Shown here piece after piece: positions 6,293 to 12,597 of a stretch of 12,691 nt of DNA. The stretch spans positions 1 to 12,691 of the forward strand of contig JASHQP010000001.1 in NCBI GenBank assembly GCA_030039095.1, in the 5' to 3' direction. A program made the position numbers and the translations under genes. Positions within the stretch are counted from its first letter, which is position 1; every line of letters begins with the position of its first letter. This stretch comes from Streptosporangiaceae bacterium. GTDB lineage: Bacteria; Actinomycetota; Actinomycetes; Streptosporangiales; Streptosporangiaceae. Below the pieces are notes generated by a model, which was not told the DNA's origin, made no database searches, and saw only the letters and a program-made list of their open reading frames with translations.

Positions 6293-7273
6293 CTACGCCC
6301 GGGAGAAGGACTCCGCCAGGTCGTTCAGGCCCCTGGCCGTGGCCAGCGAGGTCTCCAGGGCGAGCATGCGTGGTTCCTCCTCGCCCCTGATCACGCCGTT
6401 GATGTGCCGGATGGCCGCGGTGAACGACGGCTCGCCGGCCCCGGCGCTCACCGTGCGCGGATCCGCGCCGGCGGCGGCCACCACGTAGGTATCCGCTGAT
6501 CCGGGATGGAACGGGTTGGTGACCCGGATCTGGCCGCCGGTTCCCTCCAGGGTGGAGAACGTGTCGTAACTGCGCTGCATCCCGGCCGACAGCACAAGCC
6601 TGCGGCCGTGGGAATAGCCGAGAACACCCCAGGTGTCCACGTCGACACCGTCGCCGCCGATGACCGCGCGGGCCCAGGCGTTTTCATGATCAGGGCCGAA
6701 CATCAGCTGGGCCAGCCGGATCGGATAGCAGCCGACGTCGTTGAGGGCGCCGCCCTCGAGCTCCCGGGAAAGGCGGATGTTGGCCGGATTTGTGACCATG
6801 AAGTGAAAATTGGACTTGATTTCCACCAGTTCACCGATGGCCCCGTCGGCCACGAGTTTCTCGATGGCAGCCATTTGCGGATGGAACGGGAACACGAAGG
6901 CCTCCCACAGCAGCGCCTGAGTCTGCCGGGCGGCGGCGAGCACGCGCTCGGTGTCGGGCAGCCTGCCGCACAGCGGCTTCTCGCACATCACGGGCTTGCC
7001 CGCTTCGAGGGCGCGGAGTGTCCACTCGGCGTGCAGCGAATTCGGCAGCGCGATGTAGAGCGCGTCGACGTCCGGATCGTCGATCAGGCGCTGGTACCCG
7101 GTGACAGCGCGCTCGACGCCGTTGTCGCTGGCCCACTGCTCCGTTCTGGCGGTTTCCCGCCCGGCGACGGCGGCCGCGACGCCGCCCGCGCTGCGCAGGC
7201 CGGGCAGGAACTGGCCGCGCGCGATGTTGGCGGTGCCGATGATTCCCCAGCGCACCCCGGCAGCGGCGTTCAT
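6293..7273 (-). CDS. Gfo/Idh/MocA-family oxidoreductase, dihydrodiol-dehydrogenase-like
   Basis: The 326-residue product is an NAD(P)-dependent oxidoreductase acting on a sugar or sugar-like alcohol. The Rossmann motif is at about 8-18 (WGIIGTANIA), followed by YIALPNSLH (73-81), the EKP motif with catalytic K99 (98-100), and the C-terminal domain entry GGALNDVGCYPI, with D179 and Y183. This form resembles glucose-fructose oxidoreductase and dihydrodiol dehydrogenase relatives, and differs from the two other MocA proteins of this locus. The ATG at 7273 overlaps the TGA of the preceding gene (ATGA), so translation is probably coupled and the two enzymes probably act in one pathway. Substrate unknown. 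Confidence 0.88.
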   Translation of the reverse strand: MNAAAGVRWGIIGTANIARGQFLPGLRSAGGVAAAVAGRETARTEQWASDNGVERAVTGYQRLIDDPDVDALYIALPNSLHAEWTLRALEAGKPVMCEKPLCGRLPDTERVLAAARQTQALLWEAFVFPFHPQMAAIEKLVADGAIGELVEIKSNFHFMVTNPANIRLSRELEGGALNDVGCYPIRLAQLMFGPDHENAWARAVIGGDGVDVDTWGVLGYSHGRRLVLSAGMQRSYDTFSTLEGTGGQIRVTNPFHPGSADTYVVAAAGADPRTVSAGAGEPSFTAAIRHINGVIRGEEEPRMLALETSLATARGLNDLAESFSRA

Positions 7274-8406
7274 CCGCCGTCCCCGGAAGCCGGGGCGCCG
7301 AGTGGCAGGGTCACCCAGCGGCGCTCGTGGTGGGAGATCTCGACCGCGTTGATGACCTCCTGGACCCACAGGCCGTCGTCGAAGTTTCCCTCGTTCCCCT
7401 CGATCTCGCCGAGGACCTCGCTGGCGAAATTCGCGGTGAGGTTCGCGTAATACAGAGTGCGCCACGACTCCCGCGGGCTGCCGCCCGGCGGGTAGTAGCT
7501 GGCCGGCACCTCGACCTCGCGGAACTCCACGTCGTCGGGCTTAGCCATCCTGAATGTCTCGCAGATGCCGAACTCCTCGATCAGCCGGGCGATGGCCGCG
7601 CCCTCGCTGCCGTAGACGCGGACCTCGATACCTGGGTAGTTGCCGACGGTCACAAAACTGCTCTGCACCGAGCAGATCGCGCCGCTGGCGAACTCTCCCA
7701 GAAAGATATCGCCGTCGTCGATGTTGGTGCGCGCCATCGTCCCGGTGTCGGCGATCATGCGCTCGGGGACGAAGTTGCGGAGCATGCCGACGACGGCCGT
7801 GAGGTCGGAGTCCATGAACCAGTGGCCGATGTCGATGACCGGGGCGCCGTATCCCTCAAGGGAAGCCACCATGATCGGGCCGTCGTTGACCCGGGTGGCG
7901 TTGCGCAGCGGCGTCTGCGGGCTGAGCCACTGCGAGTTCTGCTCGTACGCGTTGTAGATGTAGGGCGTGCCCAGGTCGCCGCGCGCGATCAGGTCCTTCA
8001 TGTACCGGACCGCCGGGCTGTACCGGAACGTGAGGCCGACCTTGGTCTTCAGGCCCCGGGACCGGGCCAGTTCGGCGGCCCGCCGCACGTCGCGGTGGTC
8101 GTGTGCCACCGGCTTCTCGCTGAGCACGTGCTTGCCGGCCTCGACGGCCGCCATGTTGATCTCGAAGTGGCTGCTGTCGCGCGTGACGACGTCGATGATG
8201 TCGATGTCGTCACGGTTCAGCAGATCCCGGTAATCCTGGGTGGCCACGGCGCCGTAACGGTCGGCCGCTTTCCCCGCGCGCTCCGGGTCGGTGTCGCAGA
8301 CGCCGACGATCTGGCACCGCTCGTCCCGGGCCCAGCCGGGAAGGTGGGCCCAGTTGGCCCACCGGCCGGCCCCGACGACGCCGATGCCGAGCCGCTTCGC
8401 CGCCAT
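7270..8406 (-). CDS. Gfo/Idh/MocA-family oxidoreductase (leftward paralogue)
   Basis: The 378-residue product starts with a clear NAD-binding motif, IGVVGAGRWANWAHLPGW (8-25), has SEKPVAHD with catalytic K98, and an active-site region YGAPVIDIGHW (186-196) with D192 and H195. It is a close paralogue of the rightward protein encoded at 8700: both share QNSQW, EGYGAP, NFVPER, NIDDGD, VTVGNYPGIE and YGSEGA in the same order. The ATG at 8406 is preceded by GGGAAGGCGG with about 7 bases of spacing; the open frame further upstream covers the promoter and operator and is not coding. It is first in a two-gene leftward unit, under a promoter at 8483-8511 and an operator-like palindrome at 8464-8475. 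The substrate cannot be told from sequence. Confidence 0.9.
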   Translation of the reverse strand: MAAKRLGIGVVGAGRWANWAHLPGWARDERCQIVGVCDTDPERAGKAADRYGAVATQDYRDLLNRDDIDIIDVVTRDSSHFEINMAAVEAGKHVLSEKPVAHDHRDVRRAAELARSRGLKTKVGLTFRYSPAVRYMKDLIARGDLGTPYIYNAYEQNSQWLSPQTPLRNATRVNDGPIMVASLEGYGAPVIDIGHWFMDSDLTAVVGMLRNFVPERMIADTGTMARTNIDDGDIFLGEFASGAICSVQSSFVTVGNYPGIEVRVYGSEGAAIARLIEEFGICETFRMAKPDDVEFREVEVPASYYPPGGSPRESWRTLYYANLTANFASEVLGEIEGNEGNFDDGLWVQEVINAVEISHHERRWVTLPLGAPASGDGG

Positions 8407-8463
8407 CAGACCGCCTTCCCGGCGCCTGCCGTGGGCGCAGGCCAACGCCGCCTCTTGTCGTCG

Positions 8464-8475
8464 ATTGTCGACAAC
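8464..8475. promoter_or_regulatory. Operator-like palindrome TTGTCGACAA (predicted GntR site)
   Basis: ATTGTCGACAAC contains the perfect 10-bp palindrome TTGTCGACAA (8465-8474). It matches the general T-x-G-T-x-x-x-A-C-x-A pattern known for FCD-type GntR regulators, and such a regulator is encoded at 11.7 kb. It sits just at the predicted start of the leftward transcript, where bound repressor would block initiation. A related TTGTCG half-site lies at 8455-8460. Confidence 0.65.
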
Positions 8476-8482
8476 GGTTACC

Positions 8483-8511
8483 ATAGTGAGACACCCGCCG
8501 ATCCCCGTCAA
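8483..8511 (-). promoter_or_regulatory. Predicted promoter of the leftward MocA unit
   Basis: On the reverse strand, TTGACG (8511-8506) and CACTAT (8488-8483) are separated by 17 bases, a standard sigma-70-type spacing. The start would fall near 8476, directly next to the TTGTCGACAA palindrome, leaving a leader of about 70 bases before the ATG at 8406. Confidence 0.5.
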
Positions 8512-8560
8512 TACGCCCGCGACCGCAGGCTATCGCCGGCAGAGCAGAGCGGCAGGCGCC

Positions 8561-8584
8561 GATTGTCGTTGACTATCGACAATC
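8561..8584. promoter_or_regulatory. Second operator-like inverted repeat for the rightward operon
   Basis: GATTGTCG (8561-8568) and CGACAATC (8577-8584) are perfect inverted 8-bp arms with an 8-base spacer. Each arm is a half of the TTGTCGACAA palindrome found 90 bases away, and ACTATCGACAAT (8573-8584 region) is itself a degenerate whole site. It precedes the rightward MocA operon; GACTAT in the spacer could be its -10 box, although no good -35 is seen. Confidence 0.6.
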
Positions 8585-8606
8585 AGCTGAAGTGAGGATG
8601 GACGAG

Positions 8607-8697
8607 GCTCGAGCCGCCAGGAGGGCAGGACGGACGGGGCTCGTAGCCGGCAGGAGGGCAGGACGGACGGGGCTCGAGCCGGCAGAAGGGCAGGGCG
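8607..8697 (+). repeat. About 33-bp tandem repeat carrying Shine-Dalgarno-like cores
   Basis: Nearly three copies of a 32-33-bp unit lie end to end: 8607-8638, 8639-8671 and a partial copy from 8672. Each begins GCTCG(T)AGCC and contains CAGGAGGGCAGGACGGACGG or a degenerate form, so each presents an AGGAGG or GAAGGG core. The last copy supplies the ribosome-binding site of the MocA gene starting at 8700. The open frame through the repeats encodes an Arg/Ala/Gly-rich repeat with no counterpart in the paralogue, so I treat it as untranslated leader. Confidence 0.7.
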
Positions 8698-8699
8698 TC

Positions 8700-9857
8700 A
8701 TGACAGCGGACCGGGTACGGGTCGCGGTGGTCGGTGCCGGGCGCTGGGCGCAGATGGCTCACATTCCCGGCTGGCAGCGTGACCCCCGCGCCGAGGTGGT
8801 CGCGCTGGCGGACGTCAACGAGACCGTGCTGGCCGACGTGGCCGGCGGCTTCGGCGTGACGCGGGTCACCACCGACTACCGGGACCTGCTGGGCGACCCC
8901 GGCATCGACGTCGTCGACGTGGTGACCGGGAACCAGCCGCACTTCCAGATCTCCTGGGACGCCCTGTCCGCCGGCAAGCACGTCCTGTGCGAGAAGCCCG
9001 TGCACAACGACTACCGGCAGACCAGGGCCGCCGCCGGCCTCGCGGCCGCCAGCGGGCTGCGCACCAAGCTCGGGTTCACGTTCCGGTACGCACCCGCCGT
9101 CCAGTACGCGAAGCACCTGATCGACTCCGGGTTCGTCGGCGAGCCGTACATCTTCAACGGCTTCGAGCAGAACAGCCAGTGGATCGACCCGGCGACGCCG
9201 CTGCGGCAGTTCGATCCGGACGCCGACCCGGCGCAGGTGGCGGTCTCCTCGATCGAGGGCTACGGGGCCCCGATCATCGACATCATGCACTGGTGGCTCG
9301 GCTCGCCGCTGACCGCCGTCGTCGGCGCTATGCGCAACTTCGTGCCCGAGCGCATCATCCGCGACACCGGCAAGATGACGCGGGCCAACATCGACGACGG
9401 GGACATGTGGATCGCCGAGTTCGGCTCCGGCGCGCTCGCCTCGATCCAGTCCTCGTACGTGACGGTCGGGAACTACCCCGGCATCGAGGCCCGCATCTAC
9501 GGCAGCGAGGGCGCGGTCATCGTCCGCCTGGTCGACGAGTTCGGGTGCTGCCAGACCATCAAGACCGCGACTCGCAGCGCCGTCGAGTTCACCGACGCCG
9601 AGATCCCGGCCGGCTACTTCCCTCCGGGCGGGAACTCCGGTGAGCCCTGGGAGTACCTCTTCTACTCGAACCTGGTGAGCGACTTCATCGACGAGATCCT
9701 CGACACCAGCAGGACCGCCCAGGGCGACTTCGCCCAGGGCGCGCTGGTGCAGGAGACGATCAACGCCTACGAGCAGTCGTTCCGCTCCCGGGCCTGGGTG
9801 AAGTTCCCGCTCAGCGGCGCCACCCCGGCCGCCGCCACCGAGGCTGCGCCCCGGTGA
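8700..9857 (+). CDS. Gfo/Idh/MocA-family oxidoreductase (rightward paralogue)
   Basis: The 385-residue product has the NAD-binding motif VAVVGAGRWAQMAHIPGW (8-25), CEKPVHND with catalytic K99, and the active-site region YGAPIIDIMHWW (188-199) with D194 and H197. It is collinear with the leftward paralogue over nearly its whole length, with roughly half the residues identical by eye. The ATG at 8700 matches the start of the paralogue and has GAAGGG/AGGG just upstream; in-frame starts at 8592 and 8598 would add about 35 repeat-derived residues. Its TGA overlaps the GTG of the first DUF4438 gene. It leads a likely operon MocA-DUF4438-DUF4438-GntR. It probably oxidises or reduces a carbohydrate-like substrate; which one is unknown. 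Confidence 0.9.
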   Translation: MTADRVRVAVVGAGRWAQMAHIPGWQRDPRAEVVALADVNETVLADVAGGFGVTRVTTDYRDLLGDPGIDVVDVVTGNQPHFQISWDALSAGKHVLCEKPVHNDYRQTRAAAGLAAASGLRTKLGFTFRYAPAVQYAKHLIDSGFVGEPYIFNGFEQNSQWIDPATPLRQFDPDADPAQVAVSSIEGYGAPIIDIMHWWLGSPLTAVVGAMRNFVPERIIRDTGKMTRANIDDGDMWIAEFGSGALASIQSSYVTVGNYPGIEARIYGSEGAVIVRLVDEFGCCQTIKTATRSAVEFTDAEIPAGYFPPGGNSGEPWEYLFYSNLVSDFIDEILDTSRTAQGDFAQGALVQETINAYEQSFRSRAWVKFPLSGATPAAATEAAPR

Positions 9858-10732
9858 AGGTCAGCTCGAACGCCGCGCGGCTGGTCAGCCAGGTGCTGAC
9901 CGGGGAGGTCTGGCCGGCCCTCGCCGACCGGCACGGCTTCCGGGTCGGGCCCGACGGGCAGCCGTTCTCGCTGCCCGGCATGGGCGGCGTCACGCTCGGC
10001 GTGCACTGCGGAGATCCGGCCACCGGCTACGCCTCCGACCACCTGGAGCCCGGCGCCTCGGTCCGCCACCGCGACCCGGACGCGAACATGGCCCTGCAGT
10101 TCCTGACCTGCGTCGGCAACCAGGTCCGGGTCGAGTCGGGGCCCGCGGCCGGGGCGGTGGGGCACGTCATCGGCCAGCACGCGTACGTGCTCGTCGACTT
10201 CGCCGGCGCCGAGATGGCCGGCATCACCACCGGCGACCAGGTGACGGTCACGGCCACCGGCCAGGGGCTCGCGCTGGCCGAGCACCCGGCGGTCACGGTC
10301 AAGAACTGCTCGCCTGGCCTGCTCGCCGACCTGCCGGGGGGCACCAGGCCCGATGGCCGGCTCGAGGTGCACGTGGCGGCCACGGTCCCGGCCGAGGCGG
10401 TCGGCGCTGGCTCCGGGATGGTGTCGGAGTACGCCAACACAGACCTCATGGGCGCGTACGCCGGGCTCGGCGAGGACCTGTCGCTGGGCCTCGAGGGCCT
10501 GCGGATCGGGGACATCGTCGCGCTGCAGGACGCGGACCACCGGTTCGGCCGCGGGTACCGGCCCGGCTACCTGACGATCGGCGTGATCTCGACCGGCCAG
10601 TGCATGCTGTTCGGTCACGGCCCGGGGCCCAGCAGCCTGCTCAGCGGGCCCGCCGACGCGTTCGGTGTGGTCATCGACCCCGGCGCGAACCTCGCCAACT
10701 GGCTGCACCAGGGGCAGGAGTGGAGCCGATGA
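9854..10732 (+). CDS. DUF4438 family protein, copy A
   Basis: The 292-residue product matches my recollection of the DUF4438 family, a cytoplasmic beta-rich family of about 300 residues represented by a solved Thermotoga protein but with no assigned activity. Characteristic stretches are LPGMGGVTLGVHCGD (40-54), DHLEPG (62-67), LTCVGNQV (84-91), VIGQHAYVLVDF (105-116) and GDQVTVTATGQGL (127-139). Its GTG overlaps the preceding TGA as GTGA, and its own TGA overlaps the next ATG, so its synthesis is tied to the MocA enzyme before it and to copy B after it. No signal peptide or membrane segment. A role in handling the same substrate as the oxidoreductase is inference from the operon. Confidence 0.75.
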   Translation: MKVSSNAARLVSQVLTGEVWPALADRHGFRVGPDGQPFSLPGMGGVTLGVHCGDPATGYASDHLEPGASVRHRDPDANMALQFLTCVGNQVRVESGPAAGAVGHVIGQHAYVLVDFAGAEMAGITTGDQVTVTATGQGLALAEHPAVTVKNCSPGLLADLPGGTRPDGRLEVHVAATVPAEAVGAGSGMVSEYANTDLMGAYAGLGEDLSLGLEGLRIGDIVALQDADHRFGRGYRPGYLTIGVISTGQCMLFGHGPGPSSLLSGPADAFGVVIDPGANLANWLHQGQEWSR

Positions 10733-11661
10733 GCGCGGGCACCGGGCCGACCGGGCCGACCACGCTGGCCCCGGTCGCCGTGAACCTGCTCGGCGTGGTG
10801 GAGCACCCGGAACTCGGCGGCACGCCGTACCGGGTCGACCGCGACGGCCGCAGCTACGTGCCGGCCGGCGACGGCGGCATCGTGCTCGGGCCCCGGCTCG
10901 GCGAGTCCGTGTTCGCGTGGGACGCCGACCATGCCGCGCCCGGCGCGTGCCTCGTGCATCCCGACCAGGCCGCGCGGCACGCCCTGACGGCCTACTCCTG
11001 CATCGGCAACCAGATCGTGGTCAGGACCGGTCACGCGGCCGGAGCCCGCGGAGCCGTGCTGGGCCAGCGCGGCGAGCAGGGGCGTGTCATCGCCTGGCTC
11101 GCGCCCGAAGACCTGGCCAGGATGCGGCCGTCGGACCAGGTAATGGTGCGGGCCTGCGGCCAGGGCTGGCGGCCGCCCGGCTTCCCGGACGAGGTCGCGG
11201 TGCTGAACCTGGACCCCGCCGCCCTCGACGCGCTGCCGATCACGGTCGCCGACTCCGGCGGCACGGTGACCGCAGGAGTGCGGGCAACCGTGCCGAGCAA
11301 GCTGGCCGGCAACGGAATCGGCCGACCATCCGTCAGCTGGGACCTGGACCTGCAACCGCGCGTCCCGTTCCGGCCCGAAGACGCGAGCGGCGGGCCGGGC
11401 GCGGAGAATCTGCTGCTCGGCGACCTGGTGGCGGTGTCCAGCCTGGACGTGCGCTACAACATGGGATACCGGCGGGGCTGGCTGACCGTGGGCGTGGTGG
11501 TGCACGGCGCGAGCCCCCTGCCGGGCCACGGGCCCGGCATCACGCCGATCCTGACCGGCCCGGAGGCGGTCCTGCGGGCCCGGCCGGACGGGGCCGCGCA
11601 CGCGGGCCTGACCGAGGCCGTGATCCGGCGGTTGACTGCGGCGGAGGTGCAACTACAGTGA
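10729..11661 (+). CDS. DUF4438 family protein, copy B
   Basis: The 310-residue product is homologous to copy A but well diverged. Equivalent motifs are VPAGDGGIVLGPRLGES (44-60), DHAAPG (67-72) against DHLEPG in copy A, YSCIGNQIVV (89-98) against LTCVGNQVRV, and DQVMVRACGQGW (136-147) against DQVTVTATGQGL. The Glu of DHLEPG is replaced by Ala, which may mean a different or lost activity. ATG at 10729 overlaps the previous TGA and has AGGAG 8 bases upstream. Its stop overlaps a GTG at 11658 that begins the regulator region. Two unlike copies in tandem suggest a hetero-oligomer or two related steps. Confidence 0.7.
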   Translation: MSAGTGPTGPTTLAPVAVNLLGVVEHPELGGTPYRVDRDGRSYVPAGDGGIVLGPRLGESVFAWDADHAAPGACLVHPDQAARHALTAYSCIGNQIVVRTGHAAGARGAVLGQRGEQGRVIAWLAPEDLARMRPSDQVMVRACGQGWRPPGFPDEVAVLNLDPAALDALPITVADSGGTVTAGVRATVPSKLAGNGIGRPSVSWDLDLQPRVPFRPEDASGGPGAENLLLGDLVAVSSLDVRYNMGYRRGWLTVGVVVHGASPLPGHGPGITPILTGPEAVLRARPDGAAHAGLTEAVIRRLTAAEVQLQ

Positions 11662-11669
11662 CGGTCGAC
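11632..11669 (+). promoter_or_regulatory. Possible internal promoter and autoregulatory site of the GntR gene
   Basis: TTGACT (11632-11637) and TACAGT (11654-11659) are 16 bases apart inside the 3' end of DUF4438 copy B. A start would fall near 11666, exactly in GTCGAC (11664-11669), the core of the TTGTCGACAA site. The flanks (GGTCGACAGA) are degenerate and GTCGAC alone is common in GC-rich DNA, so the operator part is weak; the promoter part is moderately convincing. Confidence 0.4.
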
Positions 11670-11692
11670 AGAGCGCAGGAAGGTACGGACCC

Positions 11693-12355
11693 ATTCTCGA
11701 GCATGTCTCACTTCCGGAGGCGGTAACCCGCGCCCTGCGCCGCCGCATCCTGAACAACGAGCTCCCGGCCGACTCGCGGCTGGTCGAGGCCAACCTCGCC
11801 GCGGAGTTCGGGGTCAGCAGGGGAACGATCCGGGACGCGATGCGCAGCCTGCACGCCGAGGGCCTGATCGCGATCGTCCCGCGCCGCTACAGCGTCGTGA
11901 CGCGGATGTCGACCGAGGACGCGGAAGATGTCTGCTATGCCCGGTACGTGCTCGAGGACGCCAGCCTGGAAGGCGGGTTCGGCCCCCGGCCCAGGGACCT
12001 CGCGAAGTCCCTCCGTCTCGCGCTCGAGCACATGTCCGTCGCCGCGCGGCTCGGCGACATGGACGCGCTGGTGGACAGCGACACCCAGTTCCACGAGGTG
12101 CTCATCGACGTCTCCGGCCGGCGCCGGCTGAAGGACCTCTGGTCGATCCTGAACAGCCAGATGGGCGCGCTGATGCGGGCCGAACTCGAGCGCCAGGGCA
12201 TCACGATGGACGACACGGTCGGGCGGCACGTCGGCCTCGTCGAGGCGGCCGCCGACGGCGACCTGGCGCGGCTGCGCGCCGAACTGCGCGCACACTACCT
12301 GGAGGGTTTCCCCGTGCGCGAGGATGGCGGCGGCAATGCCGGCACGGCGTGGTGA
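11693..12355 (+). CDS. GntR-family transcriptional regulator, FCD subfamily
   Basis: The frame encodes a winged helix-turn-helix at the N-terminus (AVTRALRRRILNNELPADSR, then LAAEFGVSRGTIRDAMRSLHAEGL) and an FCD ligand-binding domain with DTQFHEVL, GRHVGLVEAA and LRAHYLEG, which carry the usual Asp/His metal-ligand positions. It should sense a pathway metabolite and release TTGTCGACAA-type operators. No ATG, GTG or TTG exists in this frame before 11840, which is already past the HTH. The coordinate given uses ATT at 11693, which has AGGAAGG 9 bases upstream. Alternatively, translation starts at the GTG at 11658 (GTGA overlap with copy B, GGAGG 10 bases upstream), encodes MTVDRAQEGTDP, and needs a -1 shift near 11690 to enter the HTH frame. 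A sequencing error in the CCC run would explain this. Confidence 0.8.
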   Translation: MLEHVSLPEAVTRALRRRILNNELPADSRLVEANLAAEFGVSRGTIRDAMRSLHAEGLIAIVPRRYSVVTRMSTEDAEDVCYARYVLEDASLEGGFGPRPRDLAKSLRLALEHMSVAARLGDMDALVDSDTQFHEVLIDVSGRRRLKDLWSILNSQMGALMRAELERQGITMDDTVGRHVGLVEAAADGDLARLRAELRAHYLEGFPVREDGGGNAGTAW

Positions 12356-12450
12356 GCCGTCTGGTCGGCGAGCTGTCGCTGCGCGGGTTCTCCCGGCCGA
12401 TCCGCACCTTCGAGATCTCCGGGCTCGACTCCGCGAAGGTCACTTCATAA
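12352..12450 (+). pseudogene. 32-codon ORF like the C-terminal end of a class III adenylate cyclase
   Basis: From a GTG that overlaps the GntR stop as GTGA, the frame reads MSRLVGELSLRGFSRPIRTF, continues EISGLDSAKVTS, and stops at 12448-12450. The core GELSLRGFSRPIRTFEI looks like the final strand and tail of class III adenylate/guanylate cyclases, where a GEL-x-L-x-GFSRPV-x-x-(Y/F) pattern precedes the stop. The rest of a cyclase is absent: upstream in this frame there is only sequence overlapping GntR. I read it as a remnant left after a deletion or rearrangement. It could instead be a small coupled ORF with chance similarity. Confidence 0.4.
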
Positions 12451-12525
12451 CCACCCGGTTCCAGCGCCCCGGATTCAGCGCGTAGCCTTCACCCGGGCCC
12501 GCCCCAGCGGTAGCTCAGATTGCTG

Positions 12526-12540
12526 ATTGTCGACTAAAAT
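12526..12540 (+). promoter_or_regulatory. Operator-like site overlapping a -10 box before the DapA-like gene
   Basis: ATTGTCGACTAA (12526-12537) shares the left arm and centre of the TTGTCGACAA palindrome seen in the MocA intergenic region. The overlapping TAAAAT at 12535-12540 is a good -10 hexamer, with no clear -35. Binding here would cover the promoter, about 60 bases before the ATG at 12598, linking this gene to the same predicted regulon. Confidence 0.55.
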
Positions 12541-12597
12541 TGGGACAGCAGCTCGCGCGCGCGGCTGCCGGACGGTTGCCGGGCGGAGTTGCCTTTG

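Noticed and set aside
8592..8699. N-terminal extension of the rightward MocA protein through the tandem repeats
   Set aside because: The extension is Arg/Ala/Gly repeat sequence with no match in the paralogue, and the ATG at 8700 aligns with the paralogue start.
10600..10728. Extended start for DUF4438 copy B at 10600
   Set aside because: It would overlap copy A by 130 bases with low-complexity sequence; the ATG at 10729 has AGGAG and the ATGA overlap.
12508..12523. GCGGTAGCTCAGATTG, resembling a tRNA D-arm
   Set aside because: No anticodon stem-loop, T-arm or acceptor pairing follows; a tRNA fold cannot be drawn.
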